Counted from the stretch's first letter, positions 8,590-17,784 are shown. The stretch is DNA of 64,000 bases from Catonella morbi ATCC 51271 (GCF_000160035.2 NZ_KI535366.1:64271-128270); one strand, 5' to 3'. Notes: generated by a model from the letters alone, not told the origin. Program-made: numbers and translations.

Positions 8590-10353
8590 TTGGAACGTTT
8601 TGAGATAAAAATACTGAAATTAAATGTAACGGAAACTACTTTAAATATAGGTATTAAAGTTACGGGAGAGTATAATCCTAAAGTTAGAAATCCTATCGTT
8701 ACCATAATATTTACATCAGGTGATAAATACAGAAGACTTCCCATTCCCATAAGCTCATATCAGCCGGAAATAAATCTAAAGCGGTTTTTTATTTTAGCTG
8801 AGTATTTTTACTCGCTTGAAGATTTATTTATTGATTATAAAAATCCTGATAAGCTTGAAGTTAAAATAGAATTTTCTTATGGCAGGCAAATTTTCTCTGA
8901 TTTAATTTTAAATCCTGCAAAAGGTATTAATATAACCGGTTCAAAAAAATATTCAGTATTTATTAATAAAGATAATTTAGGTATAAGTTTAATAAGAATA
9001 GCTAATGATAAAAATAAGGTCGTAAAGGTAATTATCCAAGGTTTAAGTGGGATAATTTCATTTGCTTGGGGTATATTTCTGTTTGCATTGGCTGTTATAC
9101 TTATGCCTTTTTTCTTTGCAGAAGCCCTGTTTGAAGCCTTAGCCATCATTTCTACCAACTCTCCGAAGAAGTATGGGGGGATAATGGGTATCATAGAGCA
9201 TATGAGATGGAGGGCAGAACTTATACTTGATAAAAAAATCGGACTTAGTACATTTAAGAATCTGATGACTAAGTTTGGCTTTTATCTTTTCAAGTTTTCA
9301 AAGCTTAAAAGCAACAGGGTTACATTTATATCGAACCGCAGAAACAAGATAAGCGGAAATTATGAAAATATTTATAAAGAGCTTATTAAAAATGAGAATA
9401 TAGAGATAAAAACTGTATTGGATACCGGAGAAAGTCTTGTTTCCTGTTTTAAATACGGTTATTATCTTGCAACCTCAAAAGTAATCCTGATTGATGATTA
9501 TATTCGTTCTGTGTATGAGATAAAAAAACGTAAAGATAATTATTTAATTCAGGTTTGGCATGCCTGCGGTGCTTTTAAGACTTTTGGCTTCAGTAGGCTT
9601 AGCAAAGAAGGGTGCTGGCCTCAGGAAAGCCGTTCACACAGAACCTATGATTATTGTACCGTAAGTTCTGAAAAGGTGGCAAAATATTATGCAGAAGCTT
9701 TTGGAATGAATATAAACAACATAATATCTACAGGTGTGCCAAGAACTGATATATTTTTTGATGATAATTATAAACTTAAAACCAGAGAAAAGATTTATGC
9801 CTCTTATCCAATGCTTAAGGATAAAAAAGTTATTCTTTTTGCTCCGACATTTAGGGGTTCAAGCAAAAATGAGGGGAATTATCCGCACTATCGCTTTGAT
9901 TATGAAAAAATATTTGAAAAATTCGGTGATGAGTACAGAATCATAATAAAGCATCATCCTCATGTAAATAATAAGCTTACCATACCTGAAAAATATAAGG
10001 ATAAAATAATAAATTTATCCGGAAATGAAGAACTTAACAACCTGCTATTTGTTACTGATGTGCTGATAACCGATTATTCGTCTGTAATATTTGAAGCCTG
10101 CCTGTTAAATATACCTATGTTGTTTTATGCATTTGATTTACAGGAATATATTTCTTCTCGAGGTTTTTACTATGAGTATTTAAGCTTTGTTCCGGGTAAA
10201 GTAGTTTACAATATGGATGAAATTATTACCGCACTTGCGGATAATGACTTTGAATCAGAAAAAACAGAAAACTTTAAAAAAGAATTTTTCGACGACTTTG
10301 ATGGAAATTCAGGCAGGAGAGTATGTCAGTTTATAGAAAAACTTATGGGATAA
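8590..10353 (+). CDS. CDP-glycerol/CDP-ribitol phosphotransferase family protein (TagF/TarL-like), copy 2
   Basis: A 587-residue paralog of the protein at 5026, co-linear over its whole length: an N-terminal beta-rich domain (LNIGIKVTGEYNPKVRNPIV), a hydrophobic segment (about 155-185) and a C-terminal polyol-phosphotransferase domain with VWHACGAFKTFGFSR, STGVPRTDIFF, FAPTFRG, KHHPHVNN and TDYSSVIFEA. The TTG start follows GGGAGG by nine bases. One copy may prime and the other polymerise, as TarK/TarL or TagB/TagF do, but the sequence does not say which. The stop codon lies within a small hairpin (10346-10359) at the edge of the folded element that follows. Confidence 0.88.
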   Translation: MERFEIKILKLNVTETTLNIGIKVTGEYNPKVRNPIVTIIFTSGDKYRRLPIPISSYQPEINLKRFFILAEYFYSLEDLFIDYKNPDKLEVKIEFSYGRQIFSDLILNPAKGINITGSKKYSVFINKDNLGISLIRIANDKNKVVKVIIQGLSGIISFAWGIFLFALAVILMPFFFAEALFEALAIISTNSPKKYGGIMGIIEHMRWRAELILDKKIGLSTFKNLMTKFGFYLFKFSKLKSNRVTFISNRRNKISGNYENIYKELIKNENIEIKTVLDTGESLVSCFKYGYYLATSKVILIDDYIRSVYEIKKRKDNYLIQVWHACGAFKTFGFSRLSKEGCWPQESRSHRTYDYCTVSSEKVAKYYAEAFGMNINNIISTGVPRTDIFFDDNYKLKTREKIYASYPMLKDKKVILFAPTFRGSSKNEGNYPHYRFDYEKIFEKFGDEYRIIIKHHPHVNNKLTIPEKYKDKIINLSGNEELNNLLFVTDVLITDYSSVIFEACLLNIPMLFYAFDLQEYISSRGFYYEYLSFVPGKVVYNMDEIITALADNDFESEKTENFKKEFFDDFDGNSGRRVCQFIEKLMG

Positions 10354-10530
10354 ATCCCAATTATTCACGCCATAGGTCACAGACCTCATATTCCGTGTAT
10401 TACAGTAGGATGAACTGTTTTCGGTCTGCGACTTTGGGGTAATATTACCAAACATCTGCAAAATATCGTAATGGGGGACCTGCGGCTTGATTACGATATT
10501 TCGCAAGATGTTTCGTGAATAATATGGGAT
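10354..10530. repeat. Folded non-coding element with three nested inverted repeats
   Basis: The outer arms 10354-10369 and 10514-10530 are inverted copies differing by one inserted base. Inside them, 10450-10472 pairs with 10490-10513 (22 of 24 positions, 17-nt loop) and 10376-10385 pairs with 10423-10432 (9 of 10). A perfect 12-bp palindrome sits at 10438-10449. The whole would fold as a multi-branched structure. There is no ORF. It starts at the stop codon of the teichoic-acid gene and ends about 70 bp before the next start. It may be a miniature mobile repeat or an RNA element; no flanking target duplication is clear. Confidence 0.6.
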
Positions 10531-10603
10531 AAATTTTGGGTTTAAATATTGTTTCAAATAGTATATAATGTATCAGACATAATAAAGAAAAGGAGTTATA
10601 GGA

Positions 10604-11557
10604 ATGAACAAGGGTAAGATAACAGAGTTATTGCAGACAAAGGGAATGGAATATGATGAGACTTCAGGCTCTTGGTACGGAACAGTTTCAGGCTTGGCTA
10701 TGAGGCTGGTTCAGAGCATTGATGGAAAAAATTATGATATAGTTGTTTCTGTCACTAACGGTAGTTTGCCTGACAAGCAGAGTATGAATGAAATAGCATC
10801 CGGCGAAAGTTCTATTGCAAGAGCAACAGTTAAACAGTATAATGTGAGCTTTACAATAAAGAAACCTTTTACAGATAAAGCCTTTCTTGAGAACATAGAG
10901 GCAGCCATTTCTGCTCTGCCTGCATTATTAAAAAATGCAGGATGGAAGAACTGCTGTGAGGTCAGCGGAAGAAATGACAACCTTGTATTCTGTATGGTCG
11001 GCGGTGAGGTAAAGCTTCTTTGTGATGAAGAATACGGTAAAGCTGAGCTCACAATTAAAAACAGAAGCTACAGTAAAAGTGAAAAAGGTGAAAATGTAGT
11101 TACAGGTATTGTTGGTGCACTTCTCGGAAGTTTTATAGGTGTAATTGCAATAGTATTAATAGGTCAGCTTGGTTATGTTTCAGTTTTTGCGGGACTTATA
11201 ATGGGTGTATGTACAGTTAAAGGCTATGCGATTTTAGGTGGAAAGCTTTCAAAAAAAGGTGCATTAATATCAGTAATAATAATGTTTGCCATGACTTATG
11301 TTGCGGCAATCTTAGATGCCTGTGTGTATATAATAAGACAGGACAGCGAAGCTATGGCATATCTTGAGGGGCTTATTCCACTTATTGCTAAAGCTATATT
11401 TACAGAGTCAAATTCTATTGTTGAATTTGTTAAGCTTTTGGCATTTACCCTGATTGGAGCTATTCCTGCTATGGTAGGAATATTTAGAGGCGATAAGTTA
11501 TCTGTTATGGCTTATAAACTTAAAGAAGTCAGACAGGATGATGGATACGGATTTTAA
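10604..11557 (+). CDS. Membrane protein of unknown function
   Basis: A 317-residue protein that I do not recognise. About 160 residues of predicted soluble N-terminal sequence are followed by four hydrophobic segments (roughly 165-188, 190-208, 220-245 and 280-300). The last two are separated by a stretch containing ESNSIVEF. The N-terminal half has an alternating beta-type pattern (YDIVVSVTNG, VKQYNVSFTIKK). An AAAGGAGTTATAGG site precedes the ATG. It lies alone between the folded element and a hairpin, so it is probably monocistronic. Confidence 0.7.
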   Translation: MNKGKITELLQTKGMEYDETSGSWYGTVSGLAMRLVQSIDGKNYDIVVSVTNGSLPDKQSMNEIASGESSIARATVKQYNVSFTIKKPFTDKAFLENIEAAISALPALLKNAGWKNCCEVSGRNDNLVFCMVGGEVKLLCDEEYGKAELTIKNRSYSKSEKGENVVTGIVGALLGSFIGVIAIVLIGQLGYVSVFAGLIMGVCTVKGYAILGGKLSKKGALISVIIMFAMTYVAAILDACVYIIRQDSEAMAYLEGLIPLIAKAIFTESNSIVEFVKLLAFTLIGAIPAMVGIFRGDKLSVMAYKLKEVRQDDGYGF

Positions 11558-11583
11558 TATAAAATATAATTTCTAGGTAAATA

Positions 11584-11621
11584 TCCCGCGGCACTCGCTG
11601 TATAGCCTGTTGCTCGCGGGA
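11584..11621 (+). terminator. GC-rich hairpin between two genes
   Basis: TCCCGCG (11584-11590) pairs with CGCGGGA (11615-11621), and the stem continues with GCA/TGC around a bulge. It is unusually GC-rich for this region. Only a short AT-rich tail follows (GTAAATTTTT), so termination is likely but weaker than a textbook hairpin. It could also act on the next gene, whose ribosome site starts 11 bases downstream. Confidence 0.5.
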
Positions 11622-11641
11622 GTAAATTTTTGGAGGATATA

Positions 11642-12772
11642 ATGGGAATTGCAGGTATGGATATAAAGCAAACTCTGGTAAGAGGCGGACTTACACTTGC
11701 AGCAGTCTTATGCCTTGGGAGGGTTGAAACTGTAAGGGCAGGAGTTGTAGAAGCTAACGGAAGTACCGATGCCTACAATATTCAACAGGAATTAAATAAG
11801 ACAGGAAGAGTTACCCTGAAAAAAGGCGGAACCTATAGACTGTATGATTCCCTTGTTTTAGGGAGTAATATGAGTATAGAAGCTGAAGGTGCAACCATAA
11901 TCTGTGAAAAGCCCATTGCTTTCAATATTCCGGAAAAGACCGGTTATAAGTCAGCAGTTAACATTAGTATAAACGGCGGTAACTGGAAGTCTGAAGCTGA
12001 CGGATATTATGCATCTTCCTTTAAGTTCACACATGCAAGTAATATTAAACTTACAAATATGAAGATAAGGGCGGCTAATCTGTCGGGGCATAGTATAGAG
12101 CTTGTGGCCTGTAAAGATGTGGTTATAGATAACTGCGACATAGCAGGTCTTGGAAGTTCGGATTCCATGACGGAAGAGGCGGTTCAGCTTGACATTGCAT
12201 CTTCCGTAACAGCACCGTTTTTACGAGATATACCTTTTAGAACAGATTTAGCGGCTGAACTTTATAATAAGGCAGGTTGCAAGAATATTACCGTCAAGAA
12301 CTGCAAGATAGTAGGTAATAGGGGTGTTGTGGCAAATCATACAAAGAATGACGGAGATGCAATAAATTCAATTCATGAAAATATCATACTTATCGGAAAC
12401 AAAATAACCGGTCTTAAGGGTGAAGGGGTTGTACTTTTTAATACTAAATCAGCTACGGTTAAAAACAATAAAATCGAAAGTCTCAGAAAAGGAAGGTCTG
12501 ATGCTTATACAGTAGGGCTTCATATAAGCACATTTTCAAATAATAAGGCTCTTAAAAAGGCTGTATTTAAGATAAGGGGCAATACCATACATGGCGGCAG
12601 ACAGGCGGTTATGGTTTATTCTCATTCAGGAATTAAATTCGGAAAGGCTGTAATTGAGAAAAATAAGCTTTTTTGTAAGGCCGGAAAAGAATTTGCAATT
12701 CATGCAAAGGAGCAGAGTATAAAAAAAGTAGTTATTAAATCTAATACTGTTAAGACCTATAAAGATAAATAA
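11642..12772 (+). CDS. Secreted right-handed beta-helix (pectate-lyase-like) protein
   Basis: The protein (376 residues) has a signal peptide: a basic residue region (DIKQTLVRGG), a hydrophobic core (LTLAAVLCLG) and likely cleavage after VRA. The body shows repeated strand-turn units with Asn ladders (NVKN/NNKI-type: NIKLTNMKI, DVVIDNCDI, NITVKNCKI, NIILIGNKI, ATVKNNKI, VVIKSNTVK), typical of parallel beta-helix folds of the pectin-lyase superfamily. No clear catalytic site is visible, so it may be a polysaccharide lyase, epimerase or binding protein. The start at ATG 11642 is chosen because GGAGG at 11632-11636 lies five bases upstream; an in-frame TTG at 11630 would overlap that site. Confidence 0.75.
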   Translation: MGIAGMDIKQTLVRGGLTLAAVLCLGRVETVRAGVVEANGSTDAYNIQQELNKTGRVTLKKGGTYRLYDSLVLGSNMSIEAEGATIICEKPIAFNIPEKTGYKSAVNISINGGNWKSEADGYYASSFKFTHASNIKLTNMKIRAANLSGHSIELVACKDVVIDNCDIAGLGSSDSMTEEAVQLDIASSVTAPFLRDIPFRTDLAAELYNKAGCKNITVKNCKIVGNRGVVANHTKNDGDAINSIHENIILIGNKITGLKGEGVVLFNTKSATVKNNKIESLRKGRSDAYTVGLHISTFSNNKALKKAVFKIRGNTIHGGRQAVMVYSHSGIKFGKAVIEKNKLFCKAGKEFAIHAKEQSIKKVVIKSNTVKTYKDK

Positions 12773-12831
12773 TTTGAACCCGATATAAGAATTATTTATA
12801 ACAATTATTAAATATTTTTTTCTATTTCTAC

Positions 12832-12860
12832 TTGAATATATTGGGTATATGTGCTACAAT
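12832..12860 (+). promoter_or_regulatory. Candidate sigma-A promoter for carAB
   Basis: TTGAAT at 12832-12837 and TACAAT at 12855-12860 are 17 bp apart, about 125 bp before carA. The leader between them and carA shows no PyrR-like binding box or obvious attenuator that I could recognise. Confidence 0.55.
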
Positions 12861-12983
12861 TCTAACAATTTGGGCATAGATAAAAAGAAGGGAGGGAGAG
12901 CAAATAATAAACTTTTGTTCTTCCTTTTTCTTTTGCCATAAATGTCCTTTGTTAGTTTGTTTAAAAGGTTTTGGAGGAAATTA

Positions 12984-14135
12984 ATGAAAGCATATTTGAT
13001 TCTTGAGGATGGAACGGTTTTTACGGGCGAATCTTTTGGAGCCAGAACAGAAGTTATCAGCGAAATAGTTTTCAATACTTCTATGACAGGCTATCTTGAA
13101 ATACTTACCGATCCGAGTTATGCAGGACAGGCAGTTACAATGACCTATCCTCTAATCGGTAATTACGGGATTAATTATCAGGACATGGAGTCAAAGAAGG
13201 CTCATCCTGATGGTTTTATAGTTCGTGAAATAGCCGGTAAGGCATCTAATTTCAGAAATGATGATTCTCTGTCAAGATTTTTGGTTGATCAGGGAATTAC
13301 AGGTATTTCCGGTATTGATACAAGAGCACTTACAAGGATTCTTCGTGAAAGTGGTACCATGAACGGTATGATAACCACTGATGAAGCAAAAATTGGAAGT
13401 GCTAATATTTTAAATAAAATTAAGCGTTACAGAGTAGAAGGTGTGGTTGCCAAAGTATCCTGTAAAGAAAAGGAAGTCTTTGAACCTTCTTTTGCAAGAA
13501 GACCTGATAAGGTATTTAAACCTGAGTTTCAGTTTAAGAATGATTTCATTACAGAAACCAGATATAGGATAGCTCTTATGAACTTTGGGGCTAAGAAAAA
13601 CATAGTTGATTCTCTGCTTAGGAGAGGCTGTGAGGTTACGGTTTATCCGCAGGACACTAAGGCTGAAGAAATATTTAAGGATGAGCCTGACGGAATTATG
13701 TTAAGTAACGGTCCCGGGGATCCTGCTGAATGTACAGATATAATAGAAGAACTTAAGAAACTTTTTGACGGAGACATTCCAATCTTTGGTATCTGCCTCG
13801 GACATCAGCTTATGGCACTTGCAAAGGGAGCAAGGACTGAAAAGATGAAGTATGGTCACAGAGGGGCAAATCACCCTGTAAAGGATCTTTCTACAGGAAG
13901 GGTATATATATCGACGCAGAACCATGGATATATGGTGGTAGATAAGAGTATGCCGGAGTCAGTTGCCACTACAAGCTTTATAAATGTAAATGATGGTACT
14001 GTAGAGGGTATACGTTACACAGGCAAGAGGATATTTACGGTACAGTTCCATCCTGAGGCTTGTTCGGGCCCGCTTGATACAGGATATTTGTTTGATGAGT
14101 TTCTAAGGGAGGTTAGTGATGCCAAGAATAGCTGA
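12984..14135 (+). CDS. carA: Carbamoyl-phosphate synthase small (glutaminase) subunit
   Basis: A 383-residue subunit that hydrolyses glutamine and channels ammonia to CarB for carbamoyl phosphate, used in pyrimidine and arginine synthesis. The N-terminal CPSase small domain (YLILEDGTVFTGESFG, FNTSMTGYLEILTDPSYAGQ) is followed by a class I glutamine amidotransferase domain with the nucleophile C271 in GICLGHQLMALA and the His/Glu pair in QFHPEACSGPLDT. The start at ATG 12984 has GGAGG eight bases upstream; an upstream in-frame ATG at 12942 would add 14 residues that the family does not have. It overlaps carB by 17 bp. Confidence 0.96.
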   Translation: MKAYLILEDGTVFTGESFGARTEVISEIVFNTSMTGYLEILTDPSYAGQAVTMTYPLIGNYGINYQDMESKKAHPDGFIVREIAGKASNFRNDDSLSRFLVDQGITGISGIDTRALTRILRESGTMNGMITTDEAKIGSANILNKIKRYRVEGVVAKVSCKEKEVFEPSFARRPDKVFKPEFQFKNDFITETRYRIALMNFGAKKNIVDSLLRRGCEVTVYPQDTKAEEIFKDEPDGIMLSNGPGDPAECTDIIEELKKLFDGDIPIFGICLGHQLMALAKGARTEKMKYGHRGANHPVKDLSTGRVYISTQNHGYMVVDKSMPESVATTSFINVNDGTVEGIRYTGKRIFTVQFHPEACSGPLDTGYLFDEFLREVSDAKNS

Positions 14136-17100
14136 TATAAAGAAAGTAATGGTTTTAGGCTCAGGTCCTATAGTTATAGGTCAGGCAGCCGAATTTGACT
14201 ATGCAGGTACACAGGCTTGTCGTTCCCTTAAAGAAGAGGGTATAGAGGTGGTGCTTGTCAATTCTAACCCTGCTACCATAATGACAGATAAAGATATAGC
14301 GGATAAGGTTTATATAGAGCCACTCAATGTAGCTGTGGTTAAAAAGATAATTAAGGAAGAGAAGCCTGACAGCATACTTCCTACCCTTGGAGGACAGGCA
14401 GGACTCAACCTTGCCATGGAGCTCGAGGAAAGTGGTTTTCTTAAAGAAAATAATGTAAAACTGATTGGAACTACTGCTTTAACCATAAAGAAGGCTGAGG
14501 ACAGACTTGAGTTCAAGAATACAATGGAGAAACTTAAGGAGCCTGTAGCTGCCTCTACAATAGTAGAAGACGTAGAGGCGGCTGTAGAGTTTGCTAAGGA
14601 AATTGGCTATCCTATAGTGGTAAGACCTGCTTATACACTTGGCGGTTCAGGCGGTGGTATAGCAGAGGATGAGACTTCGCTTCGCCTGATTTGTGAAAAC
14701 GGTTTAAGACTTTCAAGAGTCGGACAGTGTCTTATAGAGCGTTCCATAGCAGGTTGGAAGGAAATAGAATATGAGGTGATGAGAGATGGCAGAGGTAACT
14801 GTATTACAGTCTGCAATATGGAAAACCTTGATCCTGTAGGTGTACATACGGGAGACAGTATAGTAGTTGCGCCTTCACAGACACTATCGGATAAAGAGCA
14901 TCAGATGCTCAGAACCTCTGCACTTAACATAATTGACGAGCTTGGAATTACCGGAGGCTGTAATGTGCAGTATGCACTTAATCCGGAGACCTTTGAATAC
15001 TGTGTTATAGAGGTAAATCCCAGAGTAAGCCGTTCATCCGCGCTTGCTTCAAAGGCTACAGGCTATCCTATAGCTAAGGTAGCGGCTAAGATTGCGCTTG
15101 GTTATACTCTTGATGAAATTAAAAATGCTGTTACAGGCAGAACATTCGCAAGCTTTGAGCCTGCTCTTGACTATGTGGTAGTTAAGATACCAAGACTTCC
15201 TTTTGATAAATTTATCACTGCAAAGAGAACCCTTACCACTCAGATGAAGGCTACCGGAGAAGTTATGAGTATATGTACCAACTTTGAAGGTGCGCTTATG
15301 AAGGCGATCCGTTCTTTAGAGCAGCATGTGGACAGCCTTATAGTTAATTATTACGAAGGCTTTACTGACGAAGATATAAAAGATGAACTGCTTAAGGTGG
15401 ATGACAGAAGAATCTTCCTTATTGCAGAGGCTATCAGAAGAGGAATTACTCCTGAGTATATCTATAAGGTAACTAAGATAGATGAATGGTTTATTGATAA
15501 AATTGACCGTCTTGTAAAATGCGAGCTTCGTCTTAAAAATGAAGAACTTACAAGAGAGCTTTTATTTGATGCAAAGCGTATGGAATTTCCTGATAAGGTT
15601 ATAGCTAAGCTTACAAATAAGACTGAAAAAGAAATATACGAGCGTAGAATTAAAGAAAATATAGTAGCCGGCTTTAAGATGGTAGATACCTGTGCCGCTG
15701 AGTTTGAAGCGGTTACGCCATATTATTATTCCTGCTTTGACGGTGAAAATGAGAATACCGCGGTTACTGACAAGAAAAAGGTACTGGTACTTGGTTCAGG
15801 ACCTATCAGAATAGGTCAGGGTATTGAGTTTGACTTCTGTTCGGTACACTGTGTATGGGCATTTGCCAAGGCAGGCTATGAAACTATAATTATAAATAAC
15901 AATCCTGAAACTGTAAGTACTGACTTTGATATAGCAGACAAGCTTTATTTTGAGCCGCTTACACCTGAGGATGTAAGAAATGTAGTTGAGCTCGAAAAGC
16001 CTTATGGGGCTGTGGTACAGTTTGGAGGACAGACCGCTATCGGGCTTACCAAGGCACTTATGGAAATGGGAGTTAAGATACTCGGAACTTCCGCAGAAGA
16101 TGTAGATGCCGCGGAGGACAGAGAGTTATTTGACAATATCTTAAATGAAACAGGTATTCCGAGAGCTTCGGGCGGAACCGTATTTACAGCGGAAGAGGCG
16201 GTAGAAGTAGCAAACAGACTTGGCTACCCTGTACTTGTACGTCCTTCTTATGTACTTGGCGGAGCAGGCATGAGAATAGCCATATCAGATTCGGATATCA
16301 GAGAATATATAAATATAATTAACCGTAATGTGCAGGAGCATCCTATTCTTGTAGACAAGTACCTTATGGGTGAGGAGCTTGAAGTAGATGCGGTTTGTGA
16401 CGGCGAGGATATCCTTATACCGGGTATAATGCAGCATATAGAAAGAGCCGGTATTCACTCGGGAGACAGTATATCTGTATATCCTTCACAGAATATTTCA
16501 GAGGAACTTATTAAAAGGATTGAAGATTATACCAGAAAGCTTGCAAAGAGCCTTCACGTAATAGGACTTGTAAATATTCAGTTCATTATCTATGAAAATG
16601 AAGTTTATGTAATAGAGGTAAACCCTCGTTCAAGCCGTACCGTGCCTTATATAAGCAAGGTTACGGGCATACCTGTAGTGGAACTTGCGGCCAAGGTAAT
16701 TATGGGTAAGAAGATAAGAGAGCTTGGTTTTGAGCCGGGACTTCAGAAAGAAGCACCTTTTGTAGCGGTTAAAATGCCTGTATTTTCGTTTGAAAAGTTA
16801 AGAGGAGCAGAAATATCCCTAGGACCTGAAATGAAGTCAACAGGAGAGTGCCTCGGTATAGCAAAGACCTTTGATGAAGCTTTGTTTAAGGCTTTCTTAG
16901 GTGCAGGCATAGACCTGCCTGTACATAAGAAGATGATAATTACAGTCTGCGATGAGGATAAGAAAGAAATTGTACCTATAGCTGCAGGATTTAATAAGTT
17001 AGGTTATGAGATATACGCAACCAGAGGTACAGCGGAAGTGCTTAAGAACAACGGAGTAGAGGTTACTCAGGTAAACAAGCTTGAACAGGCGGCTCCTACA

Positions 17101-17340
17101 CTTATGGATCTCTTGCTTGCTCATAATATCGACCTTGTAATAGACACTCCTTCAAAGGGAGCAGGCAGGTCAAAGGATGGTTTCCTTATAAGGCGGGTTG
17201 CCATAGAAACAGGTGTTTCTGTAATTACAGCCCTTGATACGGCTACAGCCCTTCTTAGAAGCTTAACCAATTCTCATAAAGAAGAACTTGAAATGATAGA
17301 TATAGCCAAGGTTGATTCGAGGGGGAATGCGGATGGTTAA
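14119..17340 (+). CDS. carB: Carbamoyl-phosphate synthase large subunit
   Basis: A 1073-residue subunit that makes carbamoyl phosphate from bicarbonate, two ATP and the ammonia delivered by CarA. Two homologous ATP-grasp halves are visible: the first begins VLGSGPIVIGQAAEFDYAG and the second VLGSGPIRIGQGIEFDFCS. Each has its glycine-rich loop (RPAYTLGGSGGG and RPSYVLGGAGMR) and metal-binding EVNPR(V/S)SRS/RT segment. The C-terminal ~140 residues form the MGS-like allosteric domain. ATG 14119 is preferred over GTG 14116, because GGGAGG then sits at normal spacing. It is translationally coupled with carA and with the small gene at its 3' end. Confidence 0.97.
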   Translation: MPRIADIKKVMVLGSGPIVIGQAAEFDYAGTQACRSLKEEGIEVVLVNSNPATIMTDKDIADKVYIEPLNVAVVKKIIKEEKPDSILPTLGGQAGLNLAMELEESGFLKENNVKLIGTTALTIKKAEDRLEFKNTMEKLKEPVAASTIVEDVEAAVEFAKEIGYPIVVRPAYTLGGSGGGIAEDETSLRLICENGLRLSRVGQCLIERSIAGWKEIEYEVMRDGRGNCITVCNMENLDPVGVHTGDSIVVAPSQTLSDKEHQMLRTSALNIIDELGITGGCNVQYALNPETFEYCVIEVNPRVSRSSALASKATGYPIAKVAAKIALGYTLDEIKNAVTGRTFASFEPALDYVVVKIPRLPFDKFITAKRTLTTQMKATGEVMSICTNFEGALMKAIRSLEQHVDSLIVNYYEGFTDEDIKDELLKVDDRRIFLIAEAIRRGITPEYIYKVTKIDEWFIDKIDRLVKCELRLKNEELTRELLFDAKRMEFPDKVIAKLTNKTEKEIYERRIKENIVAGFKMVDTCAAEFEAVTPYYYSCFDGENENTAVTDKKKVLVLGSGPIRIGQGIEFDFCSVHCVWAFAKAGYETIIINNNPETVSTDFDIADKLYFEPLTPEDVRNVVELEKPYGAVVQFGGQTAIGLTKALMEMGVKILGTSAEDVDAAEDRELFDNILNETGIPRASGGTVFTAEEAVEVANRLGYPVLVRPSYVLGGAGMRIAISDSDIREYINIINRNVQEHPILVDKYLMGEELEVDAVCDGEDILIPGIMQHIERAGIHSGDSISVYPSQNISEELIKRIEDYTRKLAKSLHVIGLVNIQFIIYENEVYVIEVNPRSSRTVPYISKVTGIPVVELAAKVIMGKKIRELGFEPGLQKEAPFVAVKMPVFSFEKLRGAEISLGPEMKSTGECLGIAKTFDEALFKAFLGAGIDLPVHKKMIITVCDEDKKEIVPIAAGFNKLGYEIYATRGTAEVLKNNGVEVTQVNKLEQAAPTLMDLLLAHNIDLVIDTPSKGAGRSKDGFLIRRVAIETGVSVITALDTATALLRSLTNSHKEELEMIDIAKVDSRGNADG

Positions 17341-17620
17341 TATTAAAGATGTGCTGTCATTTAATTACTATACTTATAAACAGCCTTTTACGGGCAGTGA
17401 TAAGGGTAAAAGATATAGGATAGCAAGATTTGAGAAGGAAATTCCGGGAGAAGAAGGTACGGAATCTTCCAAAGAGTTAGTTTTTCAGGCTACTCTTTGG
17501 AAGGATTATCTTTCCTATGAAAATACTCCGAAAGAAAAAATGCTGATAAAAGAATTTGAATTTTCTCCTGAGGGATTAAAGGAAGTTGTTGACTGGATTA
17601 ATGAGACGGTTGTGGAATAA
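17333..17620 (+). CDS. Small hypothetical protein downstream of carB
   Basis: A 95-residue soluble protein with mixed charge and no recognised motif (KGKRYRIARFEKEIPGEEG, LVFQATLWKDYLSYENTP). It starts inside the last codons of carB (8-bp overlap), with GAGGGGG seven bases before ATG 17333, so it is translated from the carAB transcript. Its position suggests a link to that operon, but no function can be read. A terminator follows. Confidence 0.7.
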   Translation: MVNIKDVLSFNYYTYKQPFTGSDKGKRYRIARFEKEIPGEEGTESSKELVFQATLWKDYLSYENTPKEKMLIKEFEFSPEGLKEVVDWINETVVE

Positions 17621-17644
17621 GGTTGGGAGAAAGTTTCCCTGTAA

Positions 17645-17682
17645 AAAGCGATTAAGAAAAATCTTAGTCGCTTTATTTGTTT
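17645..17682 (+). terminator. Intrinsic terminator of the carAB operon
   Basis: A 13-bp stem with one wobble pair (AAAGCGATTAAGA with TCTTAGTCGCTTT) closes a four-base loop and is followed by a T-rich stretch. Confidence 0.8.
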
Positions 17683-17728
17683 ATATTGTATATTAAACTT
17701 TTAAATATTTATATTCATATTTACTGCC

Positions 17729-17757
17729 TTGCTTTAACTTATTAGTTCACATATAAT
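17729..17757 (+). promoter_or_regulatory. Candidate promoter for the two-component system
   Basis: TTGCTT at 17729-17734 and a perfect TATAAT at 17752-17757 are 17 bp apart, about 90 bp upstream of the response-regulator start. A second possible -10, TATAAG at 17817-17822, lies downstream of the candidate operator and could define a regulated promoter. Confidence 0.5.
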
Positions 17758-17784
17758 CAGTGTAATAGAAAAAATACTCTGTGC

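Noticed and set aside
12861-12983. Pyrimidine-type (PyrR) attenuator before carA
   Set aside because: No recognisable PyrR box or terminator/antiterminator pair; only a purine-rich stretch and a pyrimidine-rich stretch that could pair weakly.
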